A program made the position numbers and the translations under genes. The notes under the pieces were generated by a model. That model searched no databases and was not told the origin of the DNA. It saw only the letters and a program-made list of their open reading frames with translations. Shown piece after piece: positions 1-11,332 of a stretch of 64,000 nucleotides of DNA. The stretch is from positions 111,878,877-111,942,876 of the forward strand of contig CM038049.1 in the NCBI GenBank assembly GCA_021397845.1. Direction: 5' to 3'. Position 1 is the stretch's first letter. Each line of letters opens with the position of its first letter. The stretch comes from Areca catechu (lineage: Eukaryota > Streptophyta > Magnoliopsida > Arecales > Arecaceae).

Positions 1-589
1 ATGTTATTTGTAGTTTTGGTAAAATTAGAAATTGAGATGAAGATGGAGTAAAAATTAAGGATCATAAAGTTTATAAGTATTATTATTTTTGATATTTATA
101 ATCAATTACTGATAAGAAAGAAAAAAATTAAAGAGGATGTTATTTGTAGATTATAGAAGTTTGGCTAAAATAAAGAAGCACAATTAGGATATTATATAAT
201 CAAAGAATACCTACCAAGTTGAAAAGAAATTTTATAATATAGTCATATGGCTAGTTGTGCTCCGTGGCTTATAGAATGTTGAAGAATTAGAAAATAATAC
301 ATATACAACATAAGAAAGGGTGGACCAGCATGGGGTTTTTTTTCAATTTTTTTTATAAGTAAAAATTTTATGTAAAAAATATATGCATATTTACATATTT
401 GGCTCCCCTAAAATTGGGAGTATTAAATATAACTTAAAAAGTCTTGGAAAAAAGTTTTAAAATGAAACAAAAATATCATAAATTAGCTTTCTCTACTTGG
501 AAGTTGGATCACTTCCAACTTTATCTTTTATTTTTATTAATTTCTTTTTTTCTATAATTTTTTAGGAAAAGATAAAGGATTTTTTTTTG
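1..589. other. AT-rich intergenic DNA, no gene
   Basis: Low-complexity, A/T-rich sequence with poly-T and poly-A runs. No ORF of note, no LTR or TIR and no RNA gene is visible. Confidence 0.7.
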
Positions 590-1007
590 TCACTCGACCG
601 GCACTAGTCTCTAGAACCCGTCATGGCCGAAACCACTGCACACAGCCAGTACCATCCCATTCACTGCATGGACCTATCATAATGTATAACCAATGGGATG
701 CTCCCATGGCAAGACCGAGCGGTTGTGCATACACAAGACTGGATACCATCGACGTGCTGGTCTACGACTGCCATCTCGGTGGCTTCTATTAGCCTCGCCG
801 TACTGACGGACGCCATGTGCAATGAAGCCATGCACCATCCCAGTGACTGGACCCATTGTGTAGCATAATCGGGTCTTTGGGGCACGGGCGAGCGGGTGCC
901 CATCATGCCCCGAGCTCCGATCGATACCATTGCACTCGTACCCCATCGTCTTTGGCCTTGCCACTCGATGGACTCCTTATCCCGTCGTGCAATGCCAATG
1001 CGCACAT
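590..1007. other. GC-richer unassigned block beside hAT remnant
   Basis: The base composition changes abruptly from the flanking AT-rich DNA to a GC-richer block. It holds overlapping ORFs on both strands, none resembling a known protein. Parts look like imperfect direct repeats: segments near 636-672 and 818-853 share CCATCCCA and TGGACC at similar spacing. It directly precedes the hAT transposase tail and may be a separate insertion or internal sequence of that element. Function unknown. Confidence 0.4.
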
Positions 1008-1239
1008 CCTCTATGAATCTATAGCACTTATGACTCTTCTGTTCTCAACTACAACTATAGAGAGAGTATTTTCAACACTGAAAATTAACAAAATCAGATT
1101 GTGCAATAAGATGGAAAATGACTTTCTTACTAATTATTTAGTCACTTATATCGATAAAGAAATAGCTGAAGATTTTATGATAGATTTCATTACTGATGAA
1201 TTTAGTCCTGTAAACCAACATCAAGCACAATTCAAATAA
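1008..1239 (+). pseudogene. hAT transposase C-terminal dimerisation domain, remnant
   Basis: About 75 residues of the hAT-family C-terminal dimerisation region, the segment through which hAT transposases oligomerise. The visible block TTTIERVFSTLKINKIRLCN corresponds to the family's T-A/S-x-E-R-x-F-S core followed by K-x-R-L-x-N-K-M, then L-V-T-Y-I-x-K-E-I and a natural stop. The N-terminal BED finger and the catalytic core are absent upstream, where the sequence turns into an unrelated GC-rich block. An apparent 127-codon ORF begins at 856, but its first 50 residues do not look like hAT. This is a truncated transposon remnant, not a working gene. hAT identity is confident; the exact 5' limit is approximate. 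Confidence 0.75.
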
Positions 1240-1419
1240 TATTTATAAAAATATTTAAATTAATATTAATTATTTATTAATATATTTTTTTATTTTTATA
1301 TTCTCTTGGCCTTTCCTAAAAAAATTGATGTGGTCCATCCTTGAACATAAGCATGATCAAAATGAGAATATTGATATTGATGTATGATTTTAAAAAATAT
1401 ATAAAGAAATGAAATCATT

Positions 1420-1672
1420 AATAAAAGAATAGAGGCTAAAGACAAATTGAAAAAAAAGGATGACTTAGATGGTTTTGGCATGTACAACATAGGTCAAGGG
1501 ATAAAAGTTTGAAAATTTGATTAGATTCGCGTAAAGGAAAGAGGAGTAGAGGTGGACTAAATATAATACAGGATGAAATAGTAAGTGAAGACATGATATC
1601 TTTTTATCTTTCAAAAAATGTGGCACAACATTTAAGTGGAACATAGGAAAAGGATTCATATAGTAAGACTAA
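1420..1672 (+). pseudogene. RTE-type LINE ORF, C-terminal tail remnant
   Basis: From 1467 the plus strand reads RWFWHVQHRSRD, then a run of basic residues with K-R-S-R-G-G, then E-D-M and VAQHLSGT, interrupted by two in-frame stops. Plant RTE-clade non-LTR retrotransposon polyproteins end in the same order: R-W-F-G-H-V-x-R-R, K-R-G-R-G-R-P-K, K-D-L/M, then a W-R-K-R-I-H-x-A-D-type tail. The lysine-rich stretch before it (about 1420-1466) fits the preceding E-x-K-L-R-E-N-R-L segment. Reverse transcriptase and endonuclease domains are not present, so this is a 5'-truncated LINE relic. It predates or abuts the CACTA insertion that starts 70 bp downstream. Confidence 0.65.
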
Positions 1673-1743
1673 CTAGTTTGAGATTAAGGCTTAGTTAAGT
1701 TGAACATCTTGCAATAAATGTCACAAAATGGTATGGTAGCATT

Positions 1744-1962
1744 CACTATAGTAAACAGGGTTATTCCTGATGCTAAAATAAGCCTTTTTCGATGCTTTAA
1801 AATGTCGCTATAAACCCTCTCGATGCTCCAAAAAGTGTCATAAAAGCATCGGCAATGCAAAAGTGGAGATGATTTTTTTCGACGCTTTTTAAAAGCATTG
1901 AAACTATTCCTGACGCTTTAAAGCTTTATTCCCGATGTCTTTAAAAAGCATCGAGAATAATG
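1744..1962. repeat. CACTA left TIR and subterminal repeats
   Basis: The terminal sequence CACTATAGTAAACAGGGT is followed by several direct and inverted copies of a GATGCTTT/AAAGCATC motif (near 1770, 1800, 1828, 1850, 1882, 1916 and 1945). CACTA TNPA-like proteins bind short repeats of this kind near element ends. The block is interrupted at 1963 by the solo LTR and resumes at 24213. Confidence 0.7.
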
Positions 1963-3090
1963 TGTTGCCCAGGTGGCCAACCCAAGAGGGGGGGTGAATT
2001 GGATAATTAAAAATTTTCTCAAGTATGTACTTTTTTTAAAATTCTTAGTGTGACGAGTGGTGTGTTAAGAATCAAATGCGGAAACAAATAAAGATCACAA
2101 ACAACATAAGCACAAACACAAGCAAATTATAGTGGTTTGGAGCAGCCCAGCTCCTACGTCTACTATCCAAGATACCACTTGGGATTTCTACTATATTCAT
2201 CTTGGAATACAGCCAGTTTATTTTTCACTGGGATCACAAACCACAACCCAAACTTGGTTTTTCTCCGGGATCACCAAGAACCAAATACACTGTTAGTTTT
2301 TCCAGGCTCACTAACAATCCACACTTGGTTTTCAAAGGCTCACCAAAAATCTAAACAAATCCTAAGTTACAGCCCCTGCTGTACTTGGAACAACTCAAAT
2401 TTAAGAGTTAAAAACAGAGCAACACTAATGACAAACCGATCATTGTCGGGTGGTTGCAGTTGTAGCTCTTGAGAAGCCTTCTTGATTCCTTCCTTGAATG
2501 CTCTTTAAGGCTTCTTATCTTCCTCAATAAATGATTTAAGAATCTAATGGGAGTTGGTGAAGTCTTGAGTACTTCTCTTAAAACTCTCTTGAATGTTCTC
2601 TTAAAAACTCATTAAAAGTTTATTAACTTCTTTAAAAGTTGTTCAAATCCATTATATATAATGTCTTGAAATGATTCCAAGTGGATATAACCGTTGGGAT
2701 TTGAAAAAAGGCCGTTGGAGCATTTTTGGATTCAAAAAGATTGTTCTGAAACTAGACATTACGCACCTGGAACAAGGATTTGAGTTGACTTGGATGGGTC
2801 GAGTCGGCTCGGATTCTCAATCCTTCAAAAATTGAACTCTGGCCAAGTCTAAACAAAGTAATTTAAATATGAAAAATTACATTGAATTGGCCCATTTTCA
2901 TGAATACACAAGTTATTTTTCTTTGGGCTCTACACTACATGATACTTTTTCAAAATAATCTTGACATCCATCAATAATTTCATAACTGTAGGAAGAGTGG
3001 TTATTCATTCAAATCATCCTACAAAAACTTAAAAAATACTTGAAAGTGTTAGTACCAAATGCATGCTCCAATATTTTGTTATCATCAAAA

Positions 3091-5061
3091 TGTTGGAAAA
3101 TGTATATCCCAAAGCCAATCGTCTAGGCTATAGACGGTTGTGCAACTCAAGTATATGTATATGAATTATTGAATTGAATAAAAGGTTTATTCTGGTTGTT
3201 CATCATATGACATCTTTCTAATTGAACTCTTGTGTGATGATGTCATTTGAGCTACCTTGTATGCGATATAGAAAGGATGCATCGTGTAGTTCATAAACTG
3301 GTTTGCGATCAAAGGATATGCTATTTCAGGATGATGGTATATCGAGAGTAGGTCGTTGATGTCATATGTGTTGGTTATCCTCTTAACCAAGTAGCATGGA
3401 GATGCTGGTGTGACATCAGGTGTTGTGTTTGACACTTCACTGAACATGACTCTCATACGAGATTCTCTTTTTGCCAAAGAGAAGTCTTGCATTAGAATAT
3501 GGACATAAATTATTCTTTTGACTTGAGATCACTATGGCAGCTTACGAGCAACTCACTGTGCTTAGGTGTTGGACTACTCGAATTTCTAATCTGGTGATGG
3601 AAGGTTGCTGGGTATAATCAAGTACTTGTGTAGCAGTAGTAGGATTAAGATAAGATTGATCTCTCCAAATGGTTTGGATTGAATGCTTAATATGCCTCAA
3701 TAAAAAATGACCTTGGCCAGGGCATTCCTTGTAAGGAGTTATAAGGATTCTTTGTTTGAGACATATTGAGATGGACTGATTAGGGTTGGGCAGTTTAACC
3801 CTAAGCCATCTAGAGCATTAGGAGATTAAAGGAAAAAGTTCATTGATATTCCATATTCAATAGGTTCGTGTTGCTCTGTAACTTTTAACCTATCCGGACA
3901 CCAGGTGTCATTGCTAGATGATGACTTTGGCTGATTCTGAAAATGTTCATGTGCTACTGGTTTAGTATTTGAACCTACGAAGTCACATATCGTGGGATTT
4001 CTTTTTGCTTTGTTGGCATGCAAATGATTAGAAATCGTTCCAGACTAGTTTGACAAGAGATGTTAATGCTGCTCTCGAGTTGACTCTAACGATTGAGTCA
4101 ACTTAGCTTGAGCTGACTCGAACAGTCGAGTCGACTTGTCTGACGGACTGCTAAAATTTGAGAACGCTTCATTAAATGCTATAATGGTTATGGGATTTAA
4201 TGCTGGGCATTTCGAAGATTTAATTGTTGCTGTTGCTGAATCCCAAGGGACTTGTAACTCTCTTGAATCCCAAAGGTCTCAACTCTCTTTATAATCTCTT
4301 CAGATCTAATTATGAAGTGTTCACGTTCATGTTTCCCTTTGGCTTCCTGGTTTTATGTTTTGGGTTTTTTTAAAGAACAGAGAATGAAACCAGCAGCTCA
4401 CTTTTGATCTCTGAGAGATTATCTTAGAGAGGAACAGTGAGATTTGGGTAGGATCTTTGAGTGCATAACTTCTATTAAAGGTTTAGGATAGAGGATTGGG
4501 AAGGGATTCTCAAGGACCATTGTTCCAGCACCACTGCACCAACAACCCTTCAAGGAGTTGAAGGAGTCTGCACATCTTCAATGAGTTGAAGAAGGAGTCA
4601 CTACTGCCAACATTGTTTCCCAAGGGGCTTGCATTTCAAAGGAAGGAGGAGAAGTCCCTCTATCCGGTGTGAACCACCCGTAGAGGCAGTACGTGTGTAT
4701 CGCTCGCAGAGCCCGATCATCTTTCTACAGGGCTGATCTCCATCGGGTGCTGTTCCACCTTGCTGTCGGAGCATGTGCCTTCCAGGTGATCGTCATCTCA
4801 AAGGTACACCTTTAGATTATTTGTTTGGCACACTATAATCTGTTGCATCATTGTGTGAATCTAGAATAGTTCTATTTTTCATTCAATAGTTACTTGATTT
4901 CATATATACATTATTCTACACATGCATCAAGATTTGCTTAGGGCGATGTTAATTAGATTGACATTCTTTGATAAAATGGTTTTATCAGTTTCTACTACAC
5001 CATGCATTTAGAAAAAGTTTTTAAATTGCATGCTCTTACCCTATACCTTAGTTCCCCAATA
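3091..5061 (+). repeat. Copia element 5' LTR
   Basis: A 1971-bp LTR running from TGTTGGAAAATG to TTCCCCAATA. It matches the 3' LTR (15735-17454 joined to 23937-24184, about 1968 bp) along its length with scattered substitutions. It contains a cluster of GAGTCGACTCG-like palindromic motifs at about 4075-4140. ORFs inside it are not shared with any known protein and are treated as chance. Confidence 0.9.
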
Positions 5062-5062
5062 G

Positions 5063-5074
5063 TGGTATCAGAGC
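5063..5074 (+). other. Primer-binding site, initiator-Met tRNA type (copia)
   Basis: TGGTATCAGAGC lies one base after the 5' LTR. This is the usual plant copia minus-strand primer site, complementary to the 3' end of initiator methionine tRNA. Confidence 0.9.
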
Positions 5075-6815
5075 ATCCAGGTTGGATGCACATGTAGTTT
5101 AATGTTTTTGTATGAAATTAGATTATTTTCTTCACAAAGTACTTAGATTAAGGTGGATTCACCATGGCCATCTGGTCATAGGAGGGAAGCATGGTTTAAA
5201 AACCATCTCTTCCCATTCCAAGGGGTTCTCCTATGACGTGTAGGGGTGACGCTGCATCATGACCTTATGCAAAGAAAGTGAAGGAACTTGATGGATTAAA
5301 ATGGTTTTAATCTATGGTTAATAGATCATAACTATGTTTAGATGAGATCTAAAAGATGTTTGATTTAAAACTTTGAAAAGTTCAAGTGAAAATGATTGAA
5401 ATTTGAAGATACAGTTTCTGCTAAAGTCAACTCGACCTGCAAGAGATGAGTCGATTCTGCAGACAGTTCATTCTGTCTATTTTCTGGTGTTCTAAAAGAG
5501 CTGACTTGACCTGCAAGAGCTGACTCGACCAGAAAACTATGAAACAGTATTTTAAGCTTCAGGTTTTTATGAAATTATTTCACTTGATTTTGAAAATGTT
5601 TCAGTTAGTGTGATACACTTAATTATGAATTGAGTTGTATATTTTTAAGATTTAGGATATGATTCTAATCTTAAGTCATGATTGGTAAACCATGGGTTGA
5701 TTGGGTTAGCTGTAATTGGGTTCTTAAATGGGCTAGACCTAGGTTTAGATGAATGGATTAAATAGAGAAAAGATTAACCAAAAGTTGAATTAGGTCTCTC
5801 CTCTATAGATCACTCTAATAATTAGTTAGATCAATCCATACATCTAAATGAACTTGATTCATGGCTTCGTGGTGAGCCCGGGTCTTTAGGTCAGTCTGAT
5901 TGAGTCTGGTAAACCACATAGTGTCTAAGGTAAGTTTGACAGTGGTGATCAAGGTTCTTTGGGGCTAACTCTTACCTGGCCAACTCATGGTTGCTGTCTA
6001 AGGGCTTAACCCATCCCTTGATCTTGCTTACCTGGCTAACATGGTGAATAGATTTGATTAGATTATCTATTGATTCGAGTTGACCCATGTCAACTAAGGT
6101 TAATCAGTCTGACTGGTTTATAGGTGCCCATAGACCAAATTGATGTGGAACCCTCTACATGTTTGGTGGGAGTTTTCTTGATCAAGGTACATGTCTTCTT
6201 TTCAAATGTCACAAAATTTAAATTCTCTAAATTATTAGGTCCATAAAAAGACTAAGTTATATGATAGCCTAAGTCTTAGCCTCCCATTAAGTTGGATTGG
6301 CAATGAGTCCATAAGTTTAGGTAATCATCGGCAGTTCCAAAGAATGGGCGGTCATCAGGCGAGTGGGATTGTCATTCAACATATGATAGCTTAGTGCAAC
6401 TATCTTAATACATCGTTAGGTGGGCTAGCCAAAGTCGGGCTTGATCATGGATTAGTTAGAAGCATTGAATTTGATCATGTTAATGGTTGGACCTAACCAG
6501 GACCTTCAATAGGAGGCCCAAAGGCCGATTGTGAGGACCCCTGGGGTAAAATGAATACTAGGAGTTGTTTAGAGAAGCAATTGGTATTGTACCTACCTTT
6601 AGATGCATTTGAGTTGGCCAGCCAAAGTTGGGCTCATATGTAGTCTTTTGGATCCTAGTACCCGCTAAAGGATAAATGTTATTTTTCAGATTGGAGTGTA
6701 GAGGCTACCAGTCTGAATAAAATAGTGGGAGAAACCTTTAGACTAAAATCCATGTCTTTAGTTTTTTTTAAAATAAATTCATATACTGATAGGTCTTGTT
6801 CTCCTTTTTCAGATA
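5075..6815 (+). other. Copia element untranslated leader
   Basis: About 1.7 kb between the PBS and the first gag codon. It has no coding signal. It carries more copies of the pattern GACTCGACC with GAGTCGA (5420-5530). An unusually long leader for copia, possibly containing unrecognised inserted sequence. Confidence 0.5.
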
Positions 6816-7660
6816 ATGTCGACCACGTTGTCACTTCGGTTATTATTAGATAATGACAAACTTTGTGGACCCAACTTCGATAGCTGGTATTGAAACTCAG
6901 GATTTCTTGGAGCATGAGCAGATCCTTTATGTGATAATGGATCCGGCACCTAATATCCCAACCCCCAACGCTCATGGCACTATCAAGGACACTTACCAGA
7001 AGTAGATCTCTAACCGCACCACGGTGCATTGCATTATGTTGGCTGCGATGAACGATGAGTTCTATCACAAATTTGAGGAGGCCTAGCTAGATTAGATTCT
7101 TCAAAGGTTGAAGGAGTCTTTTGGCACTCCGGATGATACGAAGAGATACCGAATCTCTTCCACCATCTATAACACGCGTATGCATGATGGAGCTTCGGTG
7201 ATTGATCATGTAATGTACATGATTGAGTTATTTGAGCATTTGGACAAACTTAGATATCCTTTACATGGCCGCTCGGCGAGGACACGATACTGAATTCTCT
7301 GCCCCCTTCCTACCAGGTCTTTCTTGATAATTTTAGAATGAATAAGCATGTAGTAAACTATCATGAGATGTTAGGGTTGCTGCAGACTTATGAGAGAGAC
7401 TACAACCTCAACAAGGGGTTGGTAAGTCTGGTGGAAGGTTCTGGAGCAGGATGTCATCCCTTCGAGAAAGGGAAGAAGAAGAAAAAGAACAAGAAGGTGC
7501 AAAGTGCTCAACCTAGTCAGATTAAGAAGGTAAAGGCTTACAAGAGTAAGACAGAGTGCTTCTTCTGCAAGAAGCCAGGTCACTAGAAGTGGAACTGTTC
7601 TACTTATCTTGCTACTTTGAACCTGAGCAAGCCAAGGAAGGCAAAGAAGCAAGGTGTTGC
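6816..7660 (+). pseudogene. Copia gag, broken, with zinc knuckle
   Basis: Encodes the remains of the capsid/nucleocapsid protein that packages element RNA. The first ATG at 6816 opens with LLLDNDKLCGPNFDSW, the copia gag N-terminal pattern (L-N/D-G-x-N-F-x-x-W). Further pieces read LYVIMDPAP, FGTPDDTKRYR and VIDHVMYMIELFEHLDKL, in more than one frame. A CCHC zinc knuckle begins at about 7555 as CFFCKKPGH, continuing after one stop to a final cysteine. At least four stops and two frameshifts interrupt it between 6890 and 7600. Family assignment is secure from motif order; the protein cannot be made. Confidence 0.8.
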
Positions 7661-7679
7661 TAGCCAAGGTATTTATATG

Positions 7680-8040
7680 ATAAATCCTTGTAGTTTCTCT
7701 GTTTATGATACTACTAGCTGGGTATTGGATACTGGAAGTCCTTACCATATTTACAATTCTTTATAGGGACTTCAATTTAGTAGGAGATTCGAAAGCGGTG
7801 AGAGATTTCTCAGTTTTGGAAATGGAAGCCAAGCTTCAGTTCTAACGTTGGGAACTGTTTCTTTGTTTTTCGAGTCTTGTACTGTCATTTTTAATTATTG
7901 TAATTTCTGTCCTTCCTTTTTAGTGAATATCATTTCTGTAGGCCTGATGGCCAAAGATGGTTATGAATTATCAATAAAGAAAGATATTTGCTACATCATG
8001 TTGAATGGTTCTAATGTGATGAATGGATAATTGAAGAATG
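7680..8040 (+). pseudogene. Copia aspartic protease region, broken
   Basis: WVLDTGSPYHIYN at about 7719-7757 contains the aspartic protease catalytic D-T-G followed by a copia-typical histidine block (normally D-T/S-G-x-x-x-H-I/M). The protease would process the gag-pol polyprotein. Downstream are GNGSQASVLTLGTVSLFF-like residues matching the flap and substrate strand, then a segment leading to integrase. One stop follows the active site directly, and the frame is lost near 8035. Confidence 0.7.
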
Positions 8041-8072
8041 GCGTATAAGTACTGTCAAAGCCTGTTACTATA

Positions 8073-8519
8073 TTGTACACTGCTAATAAACACCCTAGAA
8101 TAGATAAAGTCAGTGATATCTATCTCTGGCACTGTAGGCTAGGTCATATAAACAAGAACAGGATAAATATGTTGGTGGGAGAGGGTCTCCTAGATATCAC
8201 TAAGAGTGACTCTTTACCGACTTGTGAATCTTGTCTTCTTGGAAAAATGACTAAGTCACCTTTTTGTGGAAAGAGTGAAAGAGCCAGTGATATTCTAAGT
8301 CTAGTACATACTGTTGTATGTAGACCTATGAATATCAGTGCAAGAGGTGGATATAGTTATTTCATTACGTTTATAGATGATCTTTCGAGATACAGTTATG
8401 TCTACCTCATGAGACATAAATCTGAATTGTTTGAAATGTTCAAACATGTCTTTTTGTTAGGTATCCTAAAGAAACCAAAGGGTATTATTTCTATCTGCCT
8501 GATGAAAAAAAGTTGTTAA
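8073..8519 (+). pseudogene. Copia integrase N-terminal part with internal deletion
   Basis: Starts in the GAG-pre-integrase region (LWHCRLGHINKNRI, then CESCLLGKMTKSPF, the H-H-C-C zinc-binding module). It runs into the integrase core with the FITFIDDLSRYSYVYLM strand, which carries a conserved aspartate pair. After FKHVF at about 8456 the sequence jumps to LGILKKPKG and ISICLMKKS, equivalent to the far C-terminal G-Y-P-K-x-T-K-G block of copia integrase. The core section with the second catalytic aspartate and the glutamate is therefore missing, a deletion of roughly 150-200 codons judged against the family pattern. The protein could not catalyse integration. Confidence 0.8.
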
Positions 8520-8529
8520 TCAGTCTTAG

Positions 8530-9292
8530 GGCAACCTTTTTAGAAAGAGAGTACCTTGGTGAAGGCAACTCAAGCTACTGAGATTGAACTTGGAGAAGTT
8601 CAACATATAGAAAAACCATCGCACTCTAAGACCACTATAAAACAGGATTTGATTAGATCATATCCAGAGCCCATAGTGTAGCCATTAAAGAGATCTGGTA
8701 GAGTACCACATCAATCGGATAGATACTATGGTTTCTTGGTCCAGGACGGTGATTATATTAAACTCGATGAGAACAACGAGGATCCAATCACCTATATGGA
8801 TACAATGACAAGGTCTAATTCTGAGTCATGGCTGAGAGCTATGAAATCAGAAATAGAATCCATGAAAATCAACAATGTATGGACATTGGTTGATCCACAC
8901 GAAGGGATAAAACCCATTGGGTGCAAGTGGATCTTCAAACAAAAGCAGGGCATAAATGGACAGGTGGAGACCTATAAAGCCCATCAAGTTGCCAAGGGAT
9001 ATCGTCAGTGTTATGGTATTGACTATTACGAGATATTTTTTCCTGTAGCAATGCTCAAGTTCATTCAGATTATGCTTGCTTTAGCAGCATATTTAGATTA
9101 CGAAATCTGGTAAATGGATGTCCGAACAACTTTCCTAAATGGTGAGCTGGAGGAGGAGGTGTATATGATGCAACCTGAAGGGTTCACATCCATAGATGAG
9201 TCTAAAGTGTGCAAGCTATAGAAGTCGATTTATGGACTGAAGCAGGCTTCTCGGAGTTGGAACGTGCATTTTGATAAATGTATCAAGATGTA
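8530..9292 (+). pseudogene. Copia reverse transcriptase, N-terminal half, interrupted
   Basis: Contains the copia RT opening: SESWLRAMKSEIESMKINN, VWTLVDP, PIGCKWIFKQK, VAKGYRQCYGIDYYE, then (after a stop) DVRTTFLNGELEEEVYM and SIYGLKQASRSWN. These are the fingers and early palm of the polymerase, including the first catalytic aspartate region (M-D-V-x-T-x-F-L-N-G). The ORF is cut at 9292 by the chromodomain gypsy insertion and resumes at 14572. The duplicated target ATGTA lies at 9288-9292 and 14567-14571. Stops appear at about 9112 and 9220. Confidence 0.88.
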
Positions 9293-10614
9293 TGTGATGC
9301 GGCAAGCATATGATTAATGTTTTGAATATGGTTTGTAGAGCAATGAAACCTAATTACACTAGCATTGTACTCATCATAATAAGACTTAAGGATTATAAGA
9401 AATGGGATTTTTACTTGATTAGACACAATCCTAAACTAAGAAGGAAGAAGATCTAGACAATAGGGGCTAATGATTGTGGACTTACCTTGATGAGCTTTCC
9501 AACCTTCTTTTGATTCATACCTTGAAACTACCAACACTCAGAACTGAAGAACCTGGATAACAGAGATCAGAACCCTGGACTTGGGGCTTCAGCTTGTTGG
9601 TTCTTTGTCAAGGTGAACCCGGTTCACAACTCAAAGACTTCGAAGGATCCTGAAATGAAGATCAAAGTTAAGGAAGAAGGATAAGAACATATAGAAGGGA
9701 TGGAAGAATTTATGAACTAAGAACAGAAATTTGAGAAGATATGGCTGACTCCAGTGCCTTCACGTGAGCTTGGAAGATGCTTTGCTAGGGGAAAAGAATG
9801 GCTTTGGCATGGAGGAAGAGGATGGGAAACTTTCACATAAGGAAAAAAAAATACAAGACAACTTCTACTTCCAAAATTCAATTTCAATTTTCATTCATTC
9901 CCAAAATCAATCTCTTTTACAATGGGTGTCCAAGGCTTTTAATAGCCTCACAAAGCTAGCTTTTGAAATTTAAAAACTCCCCAAATCGAGGAGGATTACA
10001 AGGGGGGTTGGAGGATTTGGTGGAGAGTTTGGAGGGATATGGGGGGGGTTGGAGGATTTGGTGGAGGACTTGGAGGGATGTGGCCAACCTCCTTGAATTT
10101 GAATCTCCCTTGTTGGCGCCCAAAGGGTGATGAGGTGGCTGGTGAAGTGGCACCTGATGACGTGGCATGGTGAGGTGGTCTTCTACTTGGATAAGAATGA
10201 CATGTGGCGCCCAGTGGTCCTAGTTGATGGTCCTTTTCTCTTGCTTGGTTGATGTGTCTTCTCTTCTTCATGTGGTCAAATTCTGGGGTCTAGAATTTGA
10301 GTCTTGTTGCTGGCTTTCATGGCTTTAAGACTTGATTAGACTTAACTCAACTGAACTGACTTGACTGACCTAGACTTTAAAACTTGAAATGGACTTACAG
10401 GAAATGAAATTTTAAAAGTAATTACAGGACTCAATAAACACTCTTGATTTGAAATTCAAAATTAATTACAGGACTCTTGAAAAGGAAATGACTCTTGAAA
10501 ATAAAATATTTTTGAACTAAAGGATACAAGGTAACCTAATTATCTTCGATCCAAATTGGGATAAGGCTAACCTTGTTGGAGTGAAGTTTCTTTCGGCTTC
10601 TAGTGTCCACACCA
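9293..10614 (-). repeat. Chromovirus 3' LTR (minus-strand element)
   Basis: A 1322-bp LTR nearly identical to 13225-14566. It lacks one 20-bp duplicated unit found in the partner near 14270-14310. G-rich GGAGGATTTGGTGGAG-like repeats occur at 10007-10080. Confidence 0.92.
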
Positions 10615-11215
10615 ATTCTCCTGGGGTGGGCAGAACTTGACCCAGTCGAGTATGGTTCAGTTTTGCCCTGGTAATGCTTGAACAAGTCTGGGTTAAGTCT
10701 TTGCAGGTCCTCTCGAGTAATCCAAGAGTTGTCGGACTCAGGTCGACCTTGCCATTGAACCAGGTATCGCTGATAGTCCTTATTCCTGGTAGTAATGATC
10801 TTGTCATCCAGGATTCTCTCAATCCTCTCTCTGTGCTCAGGTAAGGTTGGTGGTGGACACTCGGAAATATGTTCACTCTCAATGAAAGTTTTTGGCTCAA
10901 AAGGCTCACTAGGTATTAGTAGTGGTTCTTTGTATTCTACTAGGTCTGAAACATTGAAGGTTGTACTAATACCCATATCAGGTGGAAGTTCCAAAACATA
11001 TGCATTAGGCCCTATTTTCTTTAAGATCTTAAAAGGTCCCGCTCCGCGGGCATGCAGCTTCTTTATGGTTCCAGGGGGAAACCGTTCAGGGTTGAGCCTA
11101 ATCATCGCATAATCCCCTTCACAGAATTCTTTAGCCCTCTTATATGAGTCAGCCAAGTGTTTGTAAGTTTCATTGCTCAGGTTGATCTTATTACTAATTT
11201 CTTTATATAGATTGT
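10536..11215 (-). pseudogene. Integrase C-terminal domain plus chromodomain (chromovirus pol remnant)
   Basis: Minus-strand reading frame open to at least 11156, with homologous residues (KINLSNETYKHLADSYKR) up to about 11210. The first part is the integrase C-terminal GPY/F region: YAMIRLNPERFPPGTIKKLH, GPFKILKKIGPNAYVLELP, FNVSDLVEY. It is followed by a chromodomain: ERIERILDDKIITTRNK, YLVQWQGRPESDNSWI, then DLFKHYQ. Chromodomains of this class tether integrase to marked chromatin and bias insertion sites. The aromatic cage pattern (Y-L-V-x-W-x-G, then S-W) is visible. The last ~26 residues are encoded within the LTR, after GVDTRS. The catalytic core is absent upstream, so no integration activity is expected. 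The translated frame is intact and could still be read. Confidence 0.85.
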
Positions 11216-11332
11216 GACATGCTGTGCAAAAGACTCAGCAGACTCAGAAACTTACACAAGCACTTACGAAATGCAGACTGAACTAGGCATCCTTATTGAG
11301 AGGAATTTTATTGGACTCTCTAGGACCTAAAC

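Noticed and set aside
856..1010. N-terminal part of a 127-codon ORF leading into the hAT tail
   Set aside because: The residues before about 1008 do not follow the hAT pattern and lie in a different compositional block; the ORF is probably a chance fusion.
3187..3492. 101-codon minus-strand ORF, also present at 15831-16136
   Set aside because: It lies inside both copia LTR copies, so its repetition reflects LTR identity. No known protein resemblance.
10007..10271. Pro-rich overlapping minus-strand ORFs in the chromovirus LTR, repeated near 13888-14203
   Set aside because: They arise from G-rich simple repeats in the LTR (GGAGGATTTGGTGGAG); both copies are LTR sequence.
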